Positions 25,147-37,044 of a stretch of 64,000 nucleotides of DNA are shown in pieces. A program made the translations under genes and the position numbers. Source of the DNA: Rotaria socialis. Lineage: Eukaryota > Rotifera > Eurotatoria > Philodinida > Philodinidae. How positions within the stretch are numbered: the stretch's first letter is position 1; each line of letters starts with the position of its first letter. The stretch spans positions 216,213 to 280,212 of the forward strand of contig CAJNYU010001961.1 of assembly GCA_905331475.1 (NCBI GenBank), written 5' to 3'. The notes under the pieces are model-generated. The model saw only the letters and a list, made by a program, of their open reading frames with translations, did no database searches and was not told where the DNA came from.

Positions 25147-25346
25147 AAGTGAGTTCACTCTAGATTCGGTCAGTGTATCCGATCATCCGTTAACACGTAA
25201 CTTTTAAACCCTCATCCAATTATCATGAAATTTTGTACACAGAATGATCTCATCAATATCTCAGTCGAGTTCGAAGATGAGAAGGATTCGTCAAGAAATG
25301 GCTAAGTGATTGAAAAAATTGTCATTATTGGCCAGACCATCCCTGA

Positions 25347-25427
25347 CGGCGGGGGGGGGGAGGGATACAGGNCACCCCCCACCCGCCCCCCCCCCCCCCG
25401 CCCCCCCCCCCCCCCCCCCCCCCCCCC
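25347..25427 (+). repeat. Poly-G/poly-C tract with an N
   Basis: A G run (about 25351-25360) is followed by a long C-rich run containing one unresolved base at 25372. Length and sequence here are unreliable; frames predicted across it are artefacts. Confidence 0.9.
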
Positions 25428-25603
25428 ACACAGGAATTTTTCTCAGAATTATTCACAATATATATATAGAGCGACTCAGTTTTCAACGCTGATTCCGAAT
25501 CTGATATTAGTTTTGAACTAAACCGTAGCTTTTTAACAAATCATCTCCTGAAAAAGGTCTCAAAATGCACAAAACTGCATCCAGAAACCAAATTGCCTAG
25601 ATA

Positions 25604-25868
25604 CAGTGCTGTGAACAATTATATACTCACCCTACTCCTGTGGCCTCTGCCGCTTTTTTCCTCTATTAATGTTGATTTGTCATTGCAAATTCAACGCCAA
25701 TATATTGGTTCAGATGCGCTTTCTCAATATCTATTGCAATAGATATCGAAAAGCACATCTGAGTCGATATATTGGCGTTGAATTTGCAATGACAAATCAA
25801 CATTAATAGAGAAAAAAAGCGGCAGAGAGCACAGGAGTAGGGTGAGTATATAATTGTTCACAGCACTG
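25604..25868. mobile_element. Tc1/mariner-type MITE
   Basis: A 265-bp near-perfect palindrome: CAGTGCTGTGAACAATTATA at the left is mirrored by TATAATTGTTCACAGCACTG at the right, with arms of over 110 bp (both contain CACCCTACTCCTGTG and TTGATTTGTCATTGCAAATT or their complements). It is flanked on both sides by TA, the target duplication of Tc1/mariner transposases, and CAGTG is a usual Tc1/mariner terminus. It has no coding capacity, so it is a non-autonomous element. Confidence 0.85.
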
Positions 25869-26796
25869 TATGTCTCAGATGACCAGTAGTTTTGGGGTTT
25901 TCCAAATATCTGGTTTTTTAGCTAGGCAAAAATACTATCGAAAAGTAAAAGCCCGAATTCGATAGCTATTAATATTGGTGATTTATTAGGAAAACACTGA
26001 TGCCTGTATCTATCATATATATTTCTTATAGATTCATGATATTGTCTACGATCGTAATCCCGCTAGATACAAACGCAAATCCATTCAAAAATAACTCTTC
26101 TTACCCAGCTTTCCAAGCTAAACACAAATCTGAACGCAATTTCTGTGATTTCTAAAGAATATTATATCACTCTTAGAGTAGAGTCAGTGGTCACCGGATA
26201 GGGTCGCATACAGTATGCTCCATGCTAACTTCCCATGTCGCACATTTCTTGTCACTACCGCCGGTATACCGTGGTACTCATAATAACCGGCGGTGTACCG
26301 GTAGTTTACCGGCAATAGAGCTTATAAGCTCCGGTTCCAGCTAAAAAGGCTTCCAGAAATCGTTTTTGTCAAATCCCGATTTATTTCAGAAAAATAATTC
26401 GAATTAATCGAAAACAAATCTATATTAGAATATATTTTGCGAATTATTATTTTTGCAGCGACGTCATTAATAAAATATTTATCTTATAAATGGGACTGAT
26501 TTTAGATCTGCGGCTACTACAGGTGGCTCAGGCACATCGACATTATCAAAGTGCACCGAATTCAACACGATTCTGCCGGTTTTAACAGACGTAAAAAATT
26601 CTCAGTCGTTTCTATACTATACAAAAGGGTGCATCACTTTCATGAAAAGCCGGTAGGGTGCACATTATACCGAAGGATGAACCGCCGGTTTTTTCCTGTT
26701 TGAATCACATGGGTTAGCACGCATGTATTTTCTCCTTGCAATTTAGTGACAAGAGATATATCTTGATGAGAGCTATGTCTTATAGAATAAATGAGA

Positions 26797-26960
26797 AAAC
26801 CTCGGATTTAAATTCGAGTGTTATGTGTATTTTAAAAAGTGAAAAGGTATATTCACTTTGTTTTTTATTTTTTTTAGATAGTTTGATCAAAATCAATCTG
26901 TCATACATTAGTTTTAATTTTTGATGCACGCATAACACTCGGATTTAAATCCGATGTTTC
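26797..26960. repeat. Small inverted repeat, MITE-like
   Basis: ACCTCGGATTTAAATTCGAG followed by TGTTATG (26799-26829) is repeated inverted at about 26932-26960 (CATAACACTCGGATTTAAAT followed by CCGATG). The total is about 160 bp without coding potential. Confidence 0.55.
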
Positions 26961-29900
26961 CACATTTATTTTTATATATATACGAATTTTTTTTAATCTT
27001 TTAATGAGCTCATTTTTTTTTGACTGTCAGTAATCTTGTTTGTTTCTTATTACGATATACTTTCTTTTTATGTGTGAACTTTGAAAATTAAATATTTTCC
27101 ATGATAATCTTTTAAAGCTTTGCTAGTTGAAATCATCTCATTACGAACTAAAACAGAGCTCATATTACCAGTAGAAATGTTATATCTATTTTCAATGTCA
27201 TTGTCTTTAGTAATATCAAATATTTATGCATCTTATATAAAGTATTTTTATTCTTTCTACGTATGCTCTACAGCTTGTAACTTGATCAAGCGCAATGAAA
27301 ATGACGTCTAGATACAAAAACAAAATTTTTAATTTTAATTTAAAAAATACAATCAAATCCTCTAGGTAAAATTTTATATAGAACTGTTTTCATCGTTTTT
27401 TTCCCGCAATATTTCTAATAGACTATGTCATTTTTTCAGACTGACTTTGATGGGGCTCATGTTTGTTCTTGTCTTCTCTACACTTTTAGAGAATAACTCT
27501 TCAAAAACTAGTGAGAGTAGCAGAGTAGATAGATCTCAATGAACAGAACAAAAGTTGTCATTGACTGAAAATTACTCCATGCTTCTTTCTTGTAGATTTT
27601 CGTTACAAGGGCATATGAAAATTGCCTCCCGCCCCGTGTGAATATTGCTCGTTCACAGCTACAACATGTCTGATAAAGTTGTCATTTTTACAAAGATACT
27701 AAATACGTTTTGGAACGACTGCTGATGAGTTTTCTTTTCATCTCTTTTTATTGAACTGAAAGGATCTACATATCGAGCAAAGACAGAAAAGTTCATCGAG
27801 TCTTGTGTTACATTAACTAGAGCATTGCTTTTTTTGTTAACTCTAACGAAAGTGAACGAAACATCATATTTGTAAGCCAAAAAAAAGACATAATATGATC
27901 AAAACATTTTCCACGTGTTAAAGAAGTAGAAGAAACTGTGGCCTAACAAAATTACTGTTGTTGAAAATGTTAGATGGCTACGTACATTATTTTCACTGTC
28001 TAAAACACTCATTTTTCAAAAACAGTGTATTTGTCTACAAATGCTCATGTATTTCAATTCAATAAGTGCATGTTTTTCAGTTTTCGAACAGTCATAGTTA
28101 TAAAATATTTCTTGAAATATCTACAGCTGATAATGAATAATTGAGCACGTATATTAGTAACCAAAAGAAACATAAAAAGAAATCTAAAATCTAAAATTTT
28201 CAATCGATAAACGAGAAAATGATTACATTGAAATAATTTGTTATTTTACTGATGAAACTCGGATTTCATAAAATACAGTTATCTCTAGAGCTTCACACGG
28301 TGTATCTAATTGTACTAGTGTATGTATTATCTAAGTTTCTTTCGTCAAAAGTATTCAATATTAATATACGAATGCTCACAATTACTTTCAGTGAATAACT
28401 TACAAATAAAATTGCTTCGGAGTTTTCTTAAATTAAAGTCAACCTGAAGTAGTACTGACGTCTAGTTATGTTACAGTAGAAAGTAAGACTACTTAAGAAT
28501 GCAATAGAAAAACCGAATAATAATAAAAAGTGAATGTAGATAGAAGAAATAAGAAGCGTGAAATAGAGAAAAAAGAAAAAAGAAAAAAGAAAAAAAAATA
28601 AGCCAAGCAAGCAACAATACATTTTTCATAGAACACGAATCAGAGATGACAATCTATTCAAGCTTAAGTAATGAAAGAACTTGATATAAAAATATACTTC
28701 TTACTTCCTTTGTCAAATCGTCTATGTTATTAATTAAGATTTACGGTAAAGAAGCAAGAAATGACAAAATACTGTTCATCCAAGGAATGAATAATATGCT
28801 CTTCGGCTTAAATGAAAGCGTCAGTCGCATGTCAACTTCACACTCTAATGGAAATGAGATTATTAAAAATAATATACAATATTAAATGCCGAAAATATTT
28901 AATTCCTATCTATATAACTTATTTCATCAGCAATCATTGCATTCGCATAGATAAATACTTTCTTTTATTCCAGAATTTCATACATATAAATTAGAACCTT
29001 ATGCATAGAAAATATTATACTCTGTAATCATATCGTGGCTCGTTACGTTGCTTTTCAATAATGATTATTCTTCAATTTCCTAGTCTTGATTCAGAATCAC
29101 CAAACGGAAGAATGACGAATAGTCAGAATTCTTTTTTCCATTTCATTTGTAATTAATTATTGATATTAATAATAGAATACTTTTCTAAAAAAAAAAGCTA
29201 CTTCAATCGACGTCTATGAAGCAGAATTTTTCATAGAACTATAAAAACAGAGGAAATCAGAGTATTATCATGACTGTTCAACAAAACTAATGCGCCCATT
29301 TTTTTTTGCTTTAGAAAAATATGGTCATCAAAACAGAAATATTGAATCTATATCTTTTTGTCTTCACGAATTCAGTCAACTAAAAGAATAATCTATTTCA
29401 CTTTCATGAATACATTCATGCTAGAAATGTGCTATCTCGAGCGGCAACGTCGTTGCTAGTGTACTCAGTCAATTAGAAAGTAATTTGAGTGTTTTTTTTC
29501 TCGGCGTATAGATATTTTTGCAAATATTTGTTGTAAATACGACTATCAATTTGTAAACAAGCATTGCTCACAAAAAATAATTCTTGTAAATAGACCAAAA
29601 TTTAAATTAAAAATCGTTATCGAAAGAAATTTGTAAAATATATGATGTTTGACAACTCGTCGGCTTCGCAGATACATGTATATATTGTTTATGTATCAAG
29701 ATTAAGTACAGCAGTATCTATATGAGATGTTATACATGAAACAAAAGCTTTTCTAACATAAATTGTACCGACTGTGAATAACGAAATTCAATGAGCGATG
29801 TTTCTATATTTTATTTTGGCAACTCAACTAGACAGGTGTGTGCGCGAAGTTCGTAACTAATATCAAGTTTTTCATTGCCAATTAGTCATAGGATGATTGA

Positions 29901-30579
29901 AGATAATATATATTATTATTAAATAATGTTTTTGAAAAGAAACCATTTTCATTTCAAATTTAAGAAAATCTTTTTGAAAATTTTTACGATGAAATTAGTC
30001 ATGAATGATAATTGTAAACGTTTTTATGCTTGAAAATTATATATTTTAAGGAGAAAATTTCATATCGATCAATATTTATTGAAGTTGAATAATAGTGCTA
30101 TCTCTATGCGCAACCATGATGTTCATTGAATTAGTTGAGATCATTTCATTCACGTGTATGTTACTATGTACAAATCTTGATTTAAAAGTCATACTAGGCA
30201 AGCGAAGAATATCCAGATATTTTCAGGGTAAACAATATAAAGAAGAAGTTACATCAAGAAGTAATGGGTTAGAATCATTTATTGTTTAACTATATAGTTT
30301 TACGTTTTTTAAATGCTGACATAATGCGATATCAAATTTTAAAAACATATATAATTCTGTCAAATAGTACCAAAATGAACTGTTTTCTATATATGTTCAG
30401 GTATATTTTTCGAATAATGTAAAGAAAAAGAAAACATCATCTCTATTTCAATATTGGGGGTATTTCTAAATTGACCGAGTCATGCATTTAATGTAATATC
30501 TAAAAATAGAGCAACCCATATCTAAATTATATTCAATATTGCCTAACGTAATACAGTAGTATCTATTCTGGTGAAAGGG

Positions 30580-30638
30580 CGTGAGTGTGAAGAGAGATAA
30601 GAACACCCATACCCACACCCACACTCCGCACCCTCAAG
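30580..30638. repeat. Telomere-like TGTGGG hairpin
   Basis: GGCGTGAGTGTG is followed by a short loop and then CACCCATACCCACACCCACA, ending CGCACCCTCAAG. The C-rich arm is built of CCCACA units (complement TGTGGG). The same ending CACCCTCAAG recurs at 39188 and 63455. Confidence 0.6.
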
Positions 30639-30969
30639 ATCTTTTTCTATTACTTTAATAATTAATTGTATATAACTTTGTGTTCGTAGGTAGTGTTACT
30701 TAATAAATTAGATATAAATAAATTTTAAAATTAGATATAGATTGCTATATTTTTAGGTATTGGTTTATATTTGCCCCGTTGGCCTATCTTATTGAATAGG
30801 AAAACTCGACTGACGTCACCAGATAATATCATTCATTTTGACATCTTACATAAAAGTTCTTTCAAGTTAATAAAAATAAAAGAGATTGTTAATTTTACAT
30901 ATTCACCGAAATAAAGATAGAATCTATTTTTTTATGACAATATACAATTGATACAGTTTTACAAACAAA

Positions 30970-30995
30970 TTATATATATATATATATATATATAC
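30970..30995 (+). repeat. (TA)n microsatellite
   Basis: Uninterrupted TA dinucleotides in the 3' flank of the second flavohemoglobin. Confidence 0.95.
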
Positions 30996-31126
30996 GACTG
31001 TTTTAATAATATCAAGATCAACCTGAACAAAATAGAACACAAGAAGATAAAACAACAGATAAATATAAGACGAAAGTTTGTTTAAAATTGTATGTAAGAT
31101 GAAGTTTATGAAGATTCGATTGTCAA

Positions 31127-32296
31127 TTAATTCTTCACTTCATTTTTAACCGGACTAAATAATGGTTGAAATACGTTGATATGAACATTTAATAATGGAA
31201 AATTACATGCTTCTAGATGATTTTCTACTGTATTCATAAATGTTGCCGTACCACATAAGTATGCATGTGTTTCCTTGCTTACAACCTTCTTAATCAATCC
31301 TTTTAACATGTGTCTACCTGGATAAAGTAAATGGTATTGTTTTTCTGGAACACACATTCGCATTCGAACAACATAAGCGGCATGACCTTTTCCTGGTACG
31401 CAATGAATCAATGTCACAGTATGAGATTTACCTTGCTTGTATAACTGTTCAATCATAGTTGATAAAACAGTAATACCAATACCACCAGCAATAAATAAAT
31501 GGCGTTTGGCATCATCAATAATAGAAAATGTGCCAGCTGGCAAACTTGCTAAGATTGTATCACCGACATGATAGTTTTCAATAATTTCATTAGAGAAAAT
31601 ACCTTTTGGTTCACAATTAATTAACTGTTTTATGCCAACACAATATGTTTTACCGTTGAATAACTTAACAAGCCCATAATGTCGATTATGATAAAGACCA
31701 TTTTTTTTCAGTCGAAGTGTTATATATTGACCTGGATGATAGTCAAGCATTTTCCCACCATCATTTCGTTTTATTTCAAAAGAATAGATTGGTCCATTTG
31801 CAATTTTTTCTTTTTTAACAATCATAAATGGAATAAAACCTTTATCATTTTCATTTTTGCCAAGTTGATCATATAACTTCTTTTCTATATCGATAAGAAT
31901 GCTAGCAATAACATAGTAAGCAGCTGTCCATGCATCTAAAGTTGAAGTTGTTGCTTTGTCACCTAGAAACTTTGAAATAGCTTGAATTAGACATTTGCCA
32001 ACAATTGAATAATGTTCTGGTTGAATAGTGAGAGCTCGATGCTTATGTGCAACAGTGTTCAGATCAGGCATGAGTACTTCCAATCGGTCGATATTATCAG
32101 CAATAAAATACAGTGCATTTGCGAATGCAAAGGGTTGTGTATTAAGTGCTTGATCTGTTTGATTAAAATAACTTAATAATTCTGGATGAGCCATAAAAAG
32201 ATCTTTGTAAAAGATTGACGTAATTTCCTTGCCATTCTCTCTTAAAATTGATACTGTTGATTTCACTATCTGTTTTTGCTCTACTGTTATTGGCAT
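31127..32296 (-). CDS. hmp-like: Flavohemoglobin (NO dioxygenase type), copy 2
   Basis: Intronless, 389 residues, a diverged paralogue of copy 1. The globin domain keeps the B10 tyrosine (IFYKDLFMAHPELLSYF), E7 glutamine (TDQALNTQPFAFAN) and proximal histidine (AHKHRALTIQPEHYSIVG). The reductase part keeps YITLRLKKNGLY, the NAD-binding AGGIGITVLSTM and YLCGTATFM. The FAD motif RxYS reads NRHYGL, a Ser-to-Gly change at a flavin-contacting position, so turnover may differ. The open frame over its full length argues that it is maintained. It lies about 8 kb upstream of copy 1 on the same strand, with transposons between. A TTTTAG acceptor-like sequence precedes the ATG by 7 nt, as in copy 1. Confidence 0.9.
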   Translation of the reverse strand: MPITVEQKQIVKSTVSILRENGKEITSIFYKDLFMAHPELLSYFNQTDQALNTQPFAFANALYFIADNIDRLEVLMPDLNTVAHKHRALTIQPEHYSIVGKCLIQAISKFLGDKATTSTLDAWTAAYYVIASILIDIEKKLYDQLGKNENDKGFIPFMIVKKEKIANGPIYSFEIKRNDGGKMLDYHPGQYITLRLKKNGLYHNRHYGLVKLFNGKTYCVGIKQLINCEPKGIFSNEIIENYHVGDTILASLPAGTFSIIDDAKRHLFIAGGIGITVLSTMIEQLYKQGKSHTVTLIHCVPGKGHAAYVVRMRMCVPEKQYHLLYPGRHMLKGLIKKVVSKETHAYLCGTATFMNTVENHLEACNFPLLNVHINVFQPLFSPVKNEVKN

Positions 32297-34477
32297 TTCA
32301 AATCTAAAATTGAGATTAAAATATAAGTTTTATGAAACATTCTGAAATTATGGAAATATGTTTCAAAAGAGATAACAAAATAATTAGCAATTATTTTTAT
32401 CTTTTCAAAAATGTCAAATAGAAAACATGAAAAGACCTAAATGAAAGAAAATGTTAACAATGATTTTCAAAACAGCATTCAATTATTTGCTCAATTAATC
32501 TTATAGACATGTCAAATAGACAAGTGAATTAACTTATACTTTAAAAACAATTCAAATTACAAGAATCCTACTTCATAGCTATTTCTTTACAAATTTCCAA
32601 TAGTCATGAAGTATGATGTACTTTTGTATTTATGCTTTTACATACTTAATTGATAGTTAGAATAGAAAAATGATACTGATCAAAGAGAAAAGTTAAATGG
32701 CACTTAAAATTAAACAGGAGCCGATCTCAATGGCATTGTCATAAATACATAGATAGATAGATAGATAGATGCATATATAATCTGAAAACACAATTAGTGT
32801 CCATAGATTCTATGAGGAGAAAAACTAAAAAAAACGAACTGATTGCGATGATGCAGTTTCTTTTCGTTGGCAATCAAAAAATTTTAGATATATTTTGCTG
32901 GATGATAAATATGTTTTTTGAATGTTTTGTTTTTGTAAATCTACACGTATGCTGTGTTGAAAACATTTCAAAATAGTTCAACTTACTCCAAATTAATATG
33001 AGGATGTACTATTAAAAAAACAATCGAGTAAGAATTCGATTTAATATTCATCCTTGACAGTCTTTGGGTGTGATTTTATTCTAAGAATAACTTTTATATG
33101 TCTCATTTCAAGCTTTTAGTTGTATCTGAAATTACTTAACTGTCAGAATCAGAACAATAAAACATACAGCATCATTATTGTAAACTATTATAGAACCTCA
33201 CTCGGATTGAACGACTACACTGATGAATTCATGTTCACAGCATGTTTGTAATCAAAATTCAGTAGTAACACCAACTATGAAATGACACTGCACAAAACAC
33301 TGACGGTTGCTTGTCTCTAACTAACTGTTCTATTGTATGCAGACTACATTTTGGCATACGCCTACTCTTCCCGGTGGCATGTGAATAATTAATGTATATA
33401 TATAGCGCTCACGCAAGATGAACACAAAAATATTTGTATTTAACTAACCGCTTCCCAAAGCTAAAATTAGCACTAGTTACAGGAAAAATATTGGTCAATT
33501 GAGTCTACTGCTAGGTAGCACTTCGTACCGTCTTGCAACTGAAGAAGTAAGATGAATCTTGTTTTTCTTCGGGCCATTATATATATATACGCTATATGTC
33601 TTTCATGCTGATGATCATTAACGGAAGACAAGAATTATTTCTTTTTATGTGTGCATTACATTTTTGAAAGCAAGGTTCATTGTTCCATCGGTACGATAGA
33701 GAAACATTGACCTATTTAACGCATGGCAGATTTAAATTCAAAATAGAGATAAGAGTGTATCTATTATTGCATTTACCTTGTTAAACGTTTCAAGAAAAAA
33801 ATCTGTTAATTCTCGAAAAACCATGTTGAATAAACGGCAGCTAGATGAGTAAGTCTTTTAACTGTTTACTTATAATAATAGCTCAACTAAAATAAAGAGT
33901 CCTCATATTGACAAAAGAGAAGACAAAGAATATCTCATATGCTTGTTTAATACTACGAAGAAGAATCATATCTCCAATTAACCAATTTAACATAGGCCTT
34001 TTTACTGTTTTTTTATCAATCTATTTAAAAAAATCTTAATCTATATCGATGAATAACAAATAGTTGGGTAGCTATGAATTATTGACTGTGTCTATTACAT
34101 TATTATTTGATATCAAGTATCAAGTTTTCTTAGAATTAATGGAATGCAGAATCCAAATAGCCAACCAAATAGTCTTAATAGTCTATTGAATCTCAACTTT
34201 GTAAGTATCGCGAAAAATATCCGTACTTTACATATTGATATTGAATGAAAATAAATTTGCTTGTTAATCAATATTATACGACAGAAAGGATTAGTATATA
34301 TATAATAGAAAAGAGAGACAAAATAATTGAATCAGAAAGATTTAGTTAGACAAAAAAAAACTTCTGAAAACTTCTTCTAAGTCTAATGAAAACAAAGTGA
34401 ACGCTTTTTATAATATCGTTTACTATTTAAATGTTTCGTAGTTTAACTTTTTTCAACGCTGAATTGAGCACATAATT

Positions 34478-34508
<31 letters not shown>

Positions 34509-34623
34509 CGTATTTGATAGATTCTGCTTTCTTAAAGGATAGTTTTCACGATTTTCCCGTTATATCCAACTATTAACTGTCTTGTAAAAATCTTACTTTC
34601 GCTATCTAGGGTACACTCAATTG
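32297..34623. other. Intergenic, nothing recognised
   Basis: Contains the upstream region of flavohemoglobin copy 2, an (AGAT)n tract (about 32752-32770) and a (GA)n tract (34479-34501). I see no gene, RNA or transposon terminus. Confidence 0.5.
34479..34501 (+). repeat. (GA)n microsatellite
   Basis: Uninterrupted GA dinucleotides just left of the first HINE-like element. A longer GA run is at 43932-43962. Confidence 0.95.
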
Positions 34624-35048
34624 AAAAAGCTGTTAGCGCAATCCCTTCGGGATTAAAATGTGAAACACGACATAACTGTTGATTTTTTTAATAAAAGAGT
34701 ATTGTTCTGTCTATTTCTGGACTTTTCTGTCATTATACCGTAATGCATCAGGTGCAAGTGGAAAACGTAAGCAGGTCATCGATTTTATCGATATAGTGCC
34801 GTTATCTGGTTCTTACTTTTACAGTGATAGAGTCTATCACAGCGTACGCTGAGATCTAGAGATGTTTATCGAGGTTTATTATAATCATGGCTTCGCCTCT
34901 CTATTCTCGTTGTATTTCTAATAGCGTTTCTGATGGATCCATCCCTTCTATCTGAGAATCTAGAAAGGTAATTAATTAATTAGACTGTAATTAGTTAATT
35001 AATTAAATATATGTGGATGGAATTCAATCTCCTACCCTTAATCTTTGA

Positions 35049-35643
35049 CATAGATGGAACCGGTCGAATTTTTTCTGCCCGGATCGGCCAGTTACGGGCC
35101 GGTCTATAATAATGTTAAAACTGGCAAAAAACCGGCGGGTCTTTTCATGTAGTTTGACCAAATTTCAGTATTTCTACGTATTTGTATGTATTTATATGTA
35201 TTTCAGAAATACAGTAATATGTAAAAATAAATTGGAAATACATAGAAATTCGTAAAAACACTTAGAAATACTTTCGAAATAGATAGAAATATGAAAATAC
35301 AGAAATACGATTTTCCCCCTTTGAGTTTGAATTGTCGAAAACAGTATAAATGTAGTTTTGAAAGTATAACTCATACTTCAAATATTAGAGTATCGCCTTT
35401 CACATACTCTATAAGACTATGCAACTGCTGCATAGTCTTAGAGAATTAAAATAACACAAATTTTGTCTAATATCATTTACAATTTATGATTAGAATTTTA
35501 TATTATCCACATGAAAACCTTAACCGTCCTTGTTTACGTCATCTACAGACCAAATATTTGATGTTCTATAGAAATATGGCTAAAAAATTGCGCAGACTAG
35601 CCAGTCTGACATCTCCGTCCGGACCGGACCGGTTCCATCTATG
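35049..35643. mobile_element. Nested hAT-like MITE with 8-bp target duplication
   Basis: Terminal inverted repeats of 17 bp (CATAGATGGAACCGGTC at the left, its complement at the right) enclose 595 bp rich in ATTTCTACGTATTT-like repeats. The flanks are ATCTTTGA (35041-35048) and ATCCTTGA (35644-35651), 7 of 8 matching, consistent with the 8-bp duplication of hAT transposases. Other HINE copies lack it at the equivalent place, so it inserted later. Confidence 0.7.
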
Positions 35644-35694
35644 ATCCTTGAACACATCTTCACTTGCCTGTAATAATTTGTGATGCGGGGCATC

Positions 35695-35875
35695 ACCTGT
35701 CTGTAACGGTCTGCGACGGGGGAATCGCCTGTTGGTAACGGTCTGTGATGGGTAAATGGCCTGTCGGTAACGGTCTGTGATGGGTAAATGGCCTGTCGGT
35801 AACGGTCTGTGACAGGGGAATCGCCTGTCGGTAACGGTCTGTGAGGGGGGAATCACCTGTCGGTAACGGTCTGTG
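35695..35875 (+). repeat. 32-bp minisatellite inside HINE copy A
   Basis: Five to six units of CCTGTCGGTAACGGTCTGTG followed by 12 variable bases (ATGGGTAAATGG or ACGGGGGAATCG types). Spacing is a constant 32 bp. The core GGTAACGGTCTGTG also occurs singly in the other HINE-like copies. Confidence 0.9.
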
Positions 35876-36493
35876 TGTGTGGGGAGGGGGGAGGTGGGTC
35901 CAAATTTCTACCCTAAACACTTCAACACTCCTTTCAGGTTGTGTTTCACAAAATACAAGCAGCACTGAGGTTTTGAAAAACGTCGGTGGCGTTTAATGTT
36001 TTTTGTGACGTTTTAAATCTAAAAAGATTGGATCGACATATAAAAATGAACGCTCTTTCAAACTAGATAGGCTAGATCGAAATCAAAATTTTTCCCAGGC
36101 CGACCTGCATAAAAATGTTCGGTTTTCTCGAGGAATGACTCTTAATGTCCCCATTTTTTTAGAAAAAGATGGAAACATCAATTACATTCATCCAAAAAAA
36201 GCTATTATTATTTAAGCCCCCGTCCTCAAAAGTCGATTTCGCCTTAGAACGTTGAAATGGGCTGGTATTTGGAGGATATGTTGATGCTACAGCGGAGAGT
36301 CGATGATAAAATTTTCAGCCCGGTATCTGCAGGTTTAAGGAAGATATGAACCAAACAATGGTTAAAAATAGCTGATTTGCAATCAAAACTGCTTTGTTAT
36401 GACTCGTCTGATTTGATAATTTTTTTGTTTAAAAGAGCACATTAAGACGCAGGACACGTTGTTGCTATCTTTTTTAAGTTCATTTTTAAGTTT

Positions 36494-37044
36494 AAAAAGC
36501 TGTTAGCGCAATCCCTTGGGATTTAAATGTGGAAAACGATGAAAGTTTTAATTCTGATCAGAAAAAAATTATTCTATATATTTCTGAACTTATTTTTTAA
36601 TTACACTTTAATGTACCACCTACAAGTAATAAATGCAAGTAGTTCATCAATTTGCTGATATTGTAACATTATGTGTTCCTTAACCGTACGAAGACGTCCA
36701 CTACTGTTTAACAAAGTATATCATAAGTGCTTCTCTCTATCCGCCCTAAATTTGCTAACCCGTTTGTGATGGCTCCAATATCTATCTTTTAGGGTCTGCT
36801 ATAGGTAATTAACTAATTATACCGTAATTAGCTAATTCATCAATTAAAATATATGTGGAAGGAATCCAACTGTGTACCCTTAACACCTCAATATTGACTT
36901 CTGTTTGACTTCGAGAAAGCACCTCTGTAACGCTGTGTGATGGATAAATCACCTGTCGTTAACGGTCTATGGGCGGGGGTGGGATGGGTGCACAATTTCT
37001 ACCCTAAATATTTCAACACTCCTTCTAGGTCATGTTGCAAAAAA
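36494..37044 (-). mobile_element. HINE-like element, copy B
   Basis: The same head (AAAAAGCTGTTAGCGCAATC, hairpin CCTTGGG) and a decayed tail (ACCCTAAATATTTCAACACT then CCTTCTAGGTCATGTTGCAA). The 551-bp copy has a single CTGTCGTTAACGGTCTATG core instead of the minisatellite array. Confidence 0.6.

Larger units (their letters stand above)
25869..31126. other. 5-kb gene-free stretch between flavohemoglobins
   Basis: No convincing gene on either strand. It contains a CCGGCGGT-rich decayed repeat (about 26250-26700), a small inverted repeat (26797-26960), a poly-purine run (about 28566-28605), a TGTGGG-like hairpin (30580-30638) and a (TA)n tract (30970-30995). Short frames of 60-73 codons here are compositionally random. 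Confidence 0.5.
34624..35953 (-). mobile_element. HINE-like (Helentron) element, copy A
   Basis: Read on the minus strand the element starts TTTTGTGAAACACAACCTG and ends TCGTGTTTCACATTTTAATC, hairpin (AATCCC GAA GGGATT), then GCGCTAACAGCTTTTT. Sub-terminal inverted repeats plus a hairpin near one end only are the hallmark of Helentron-associated interspersed elements. It has an internal 32-bp minisatellite (35695-35875) and AATTAATT-rich palindromes, and codes for nothing. The 1330 bp include a nested 595-bp transposon (35049-35643). Confidence 0.65.

Noticed and set aside
25306..25521. Proline-rich frames across the poly-C tract
   Set aside because: Created by a homopolymer run containing an N.
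35566..35965. Repetitive minus-strand frames, and possible CRISPR-like array
   Set aside because: It is a 32-bp contiguous minisatellite without unique spacers, inside a transposon of a eukaryote.
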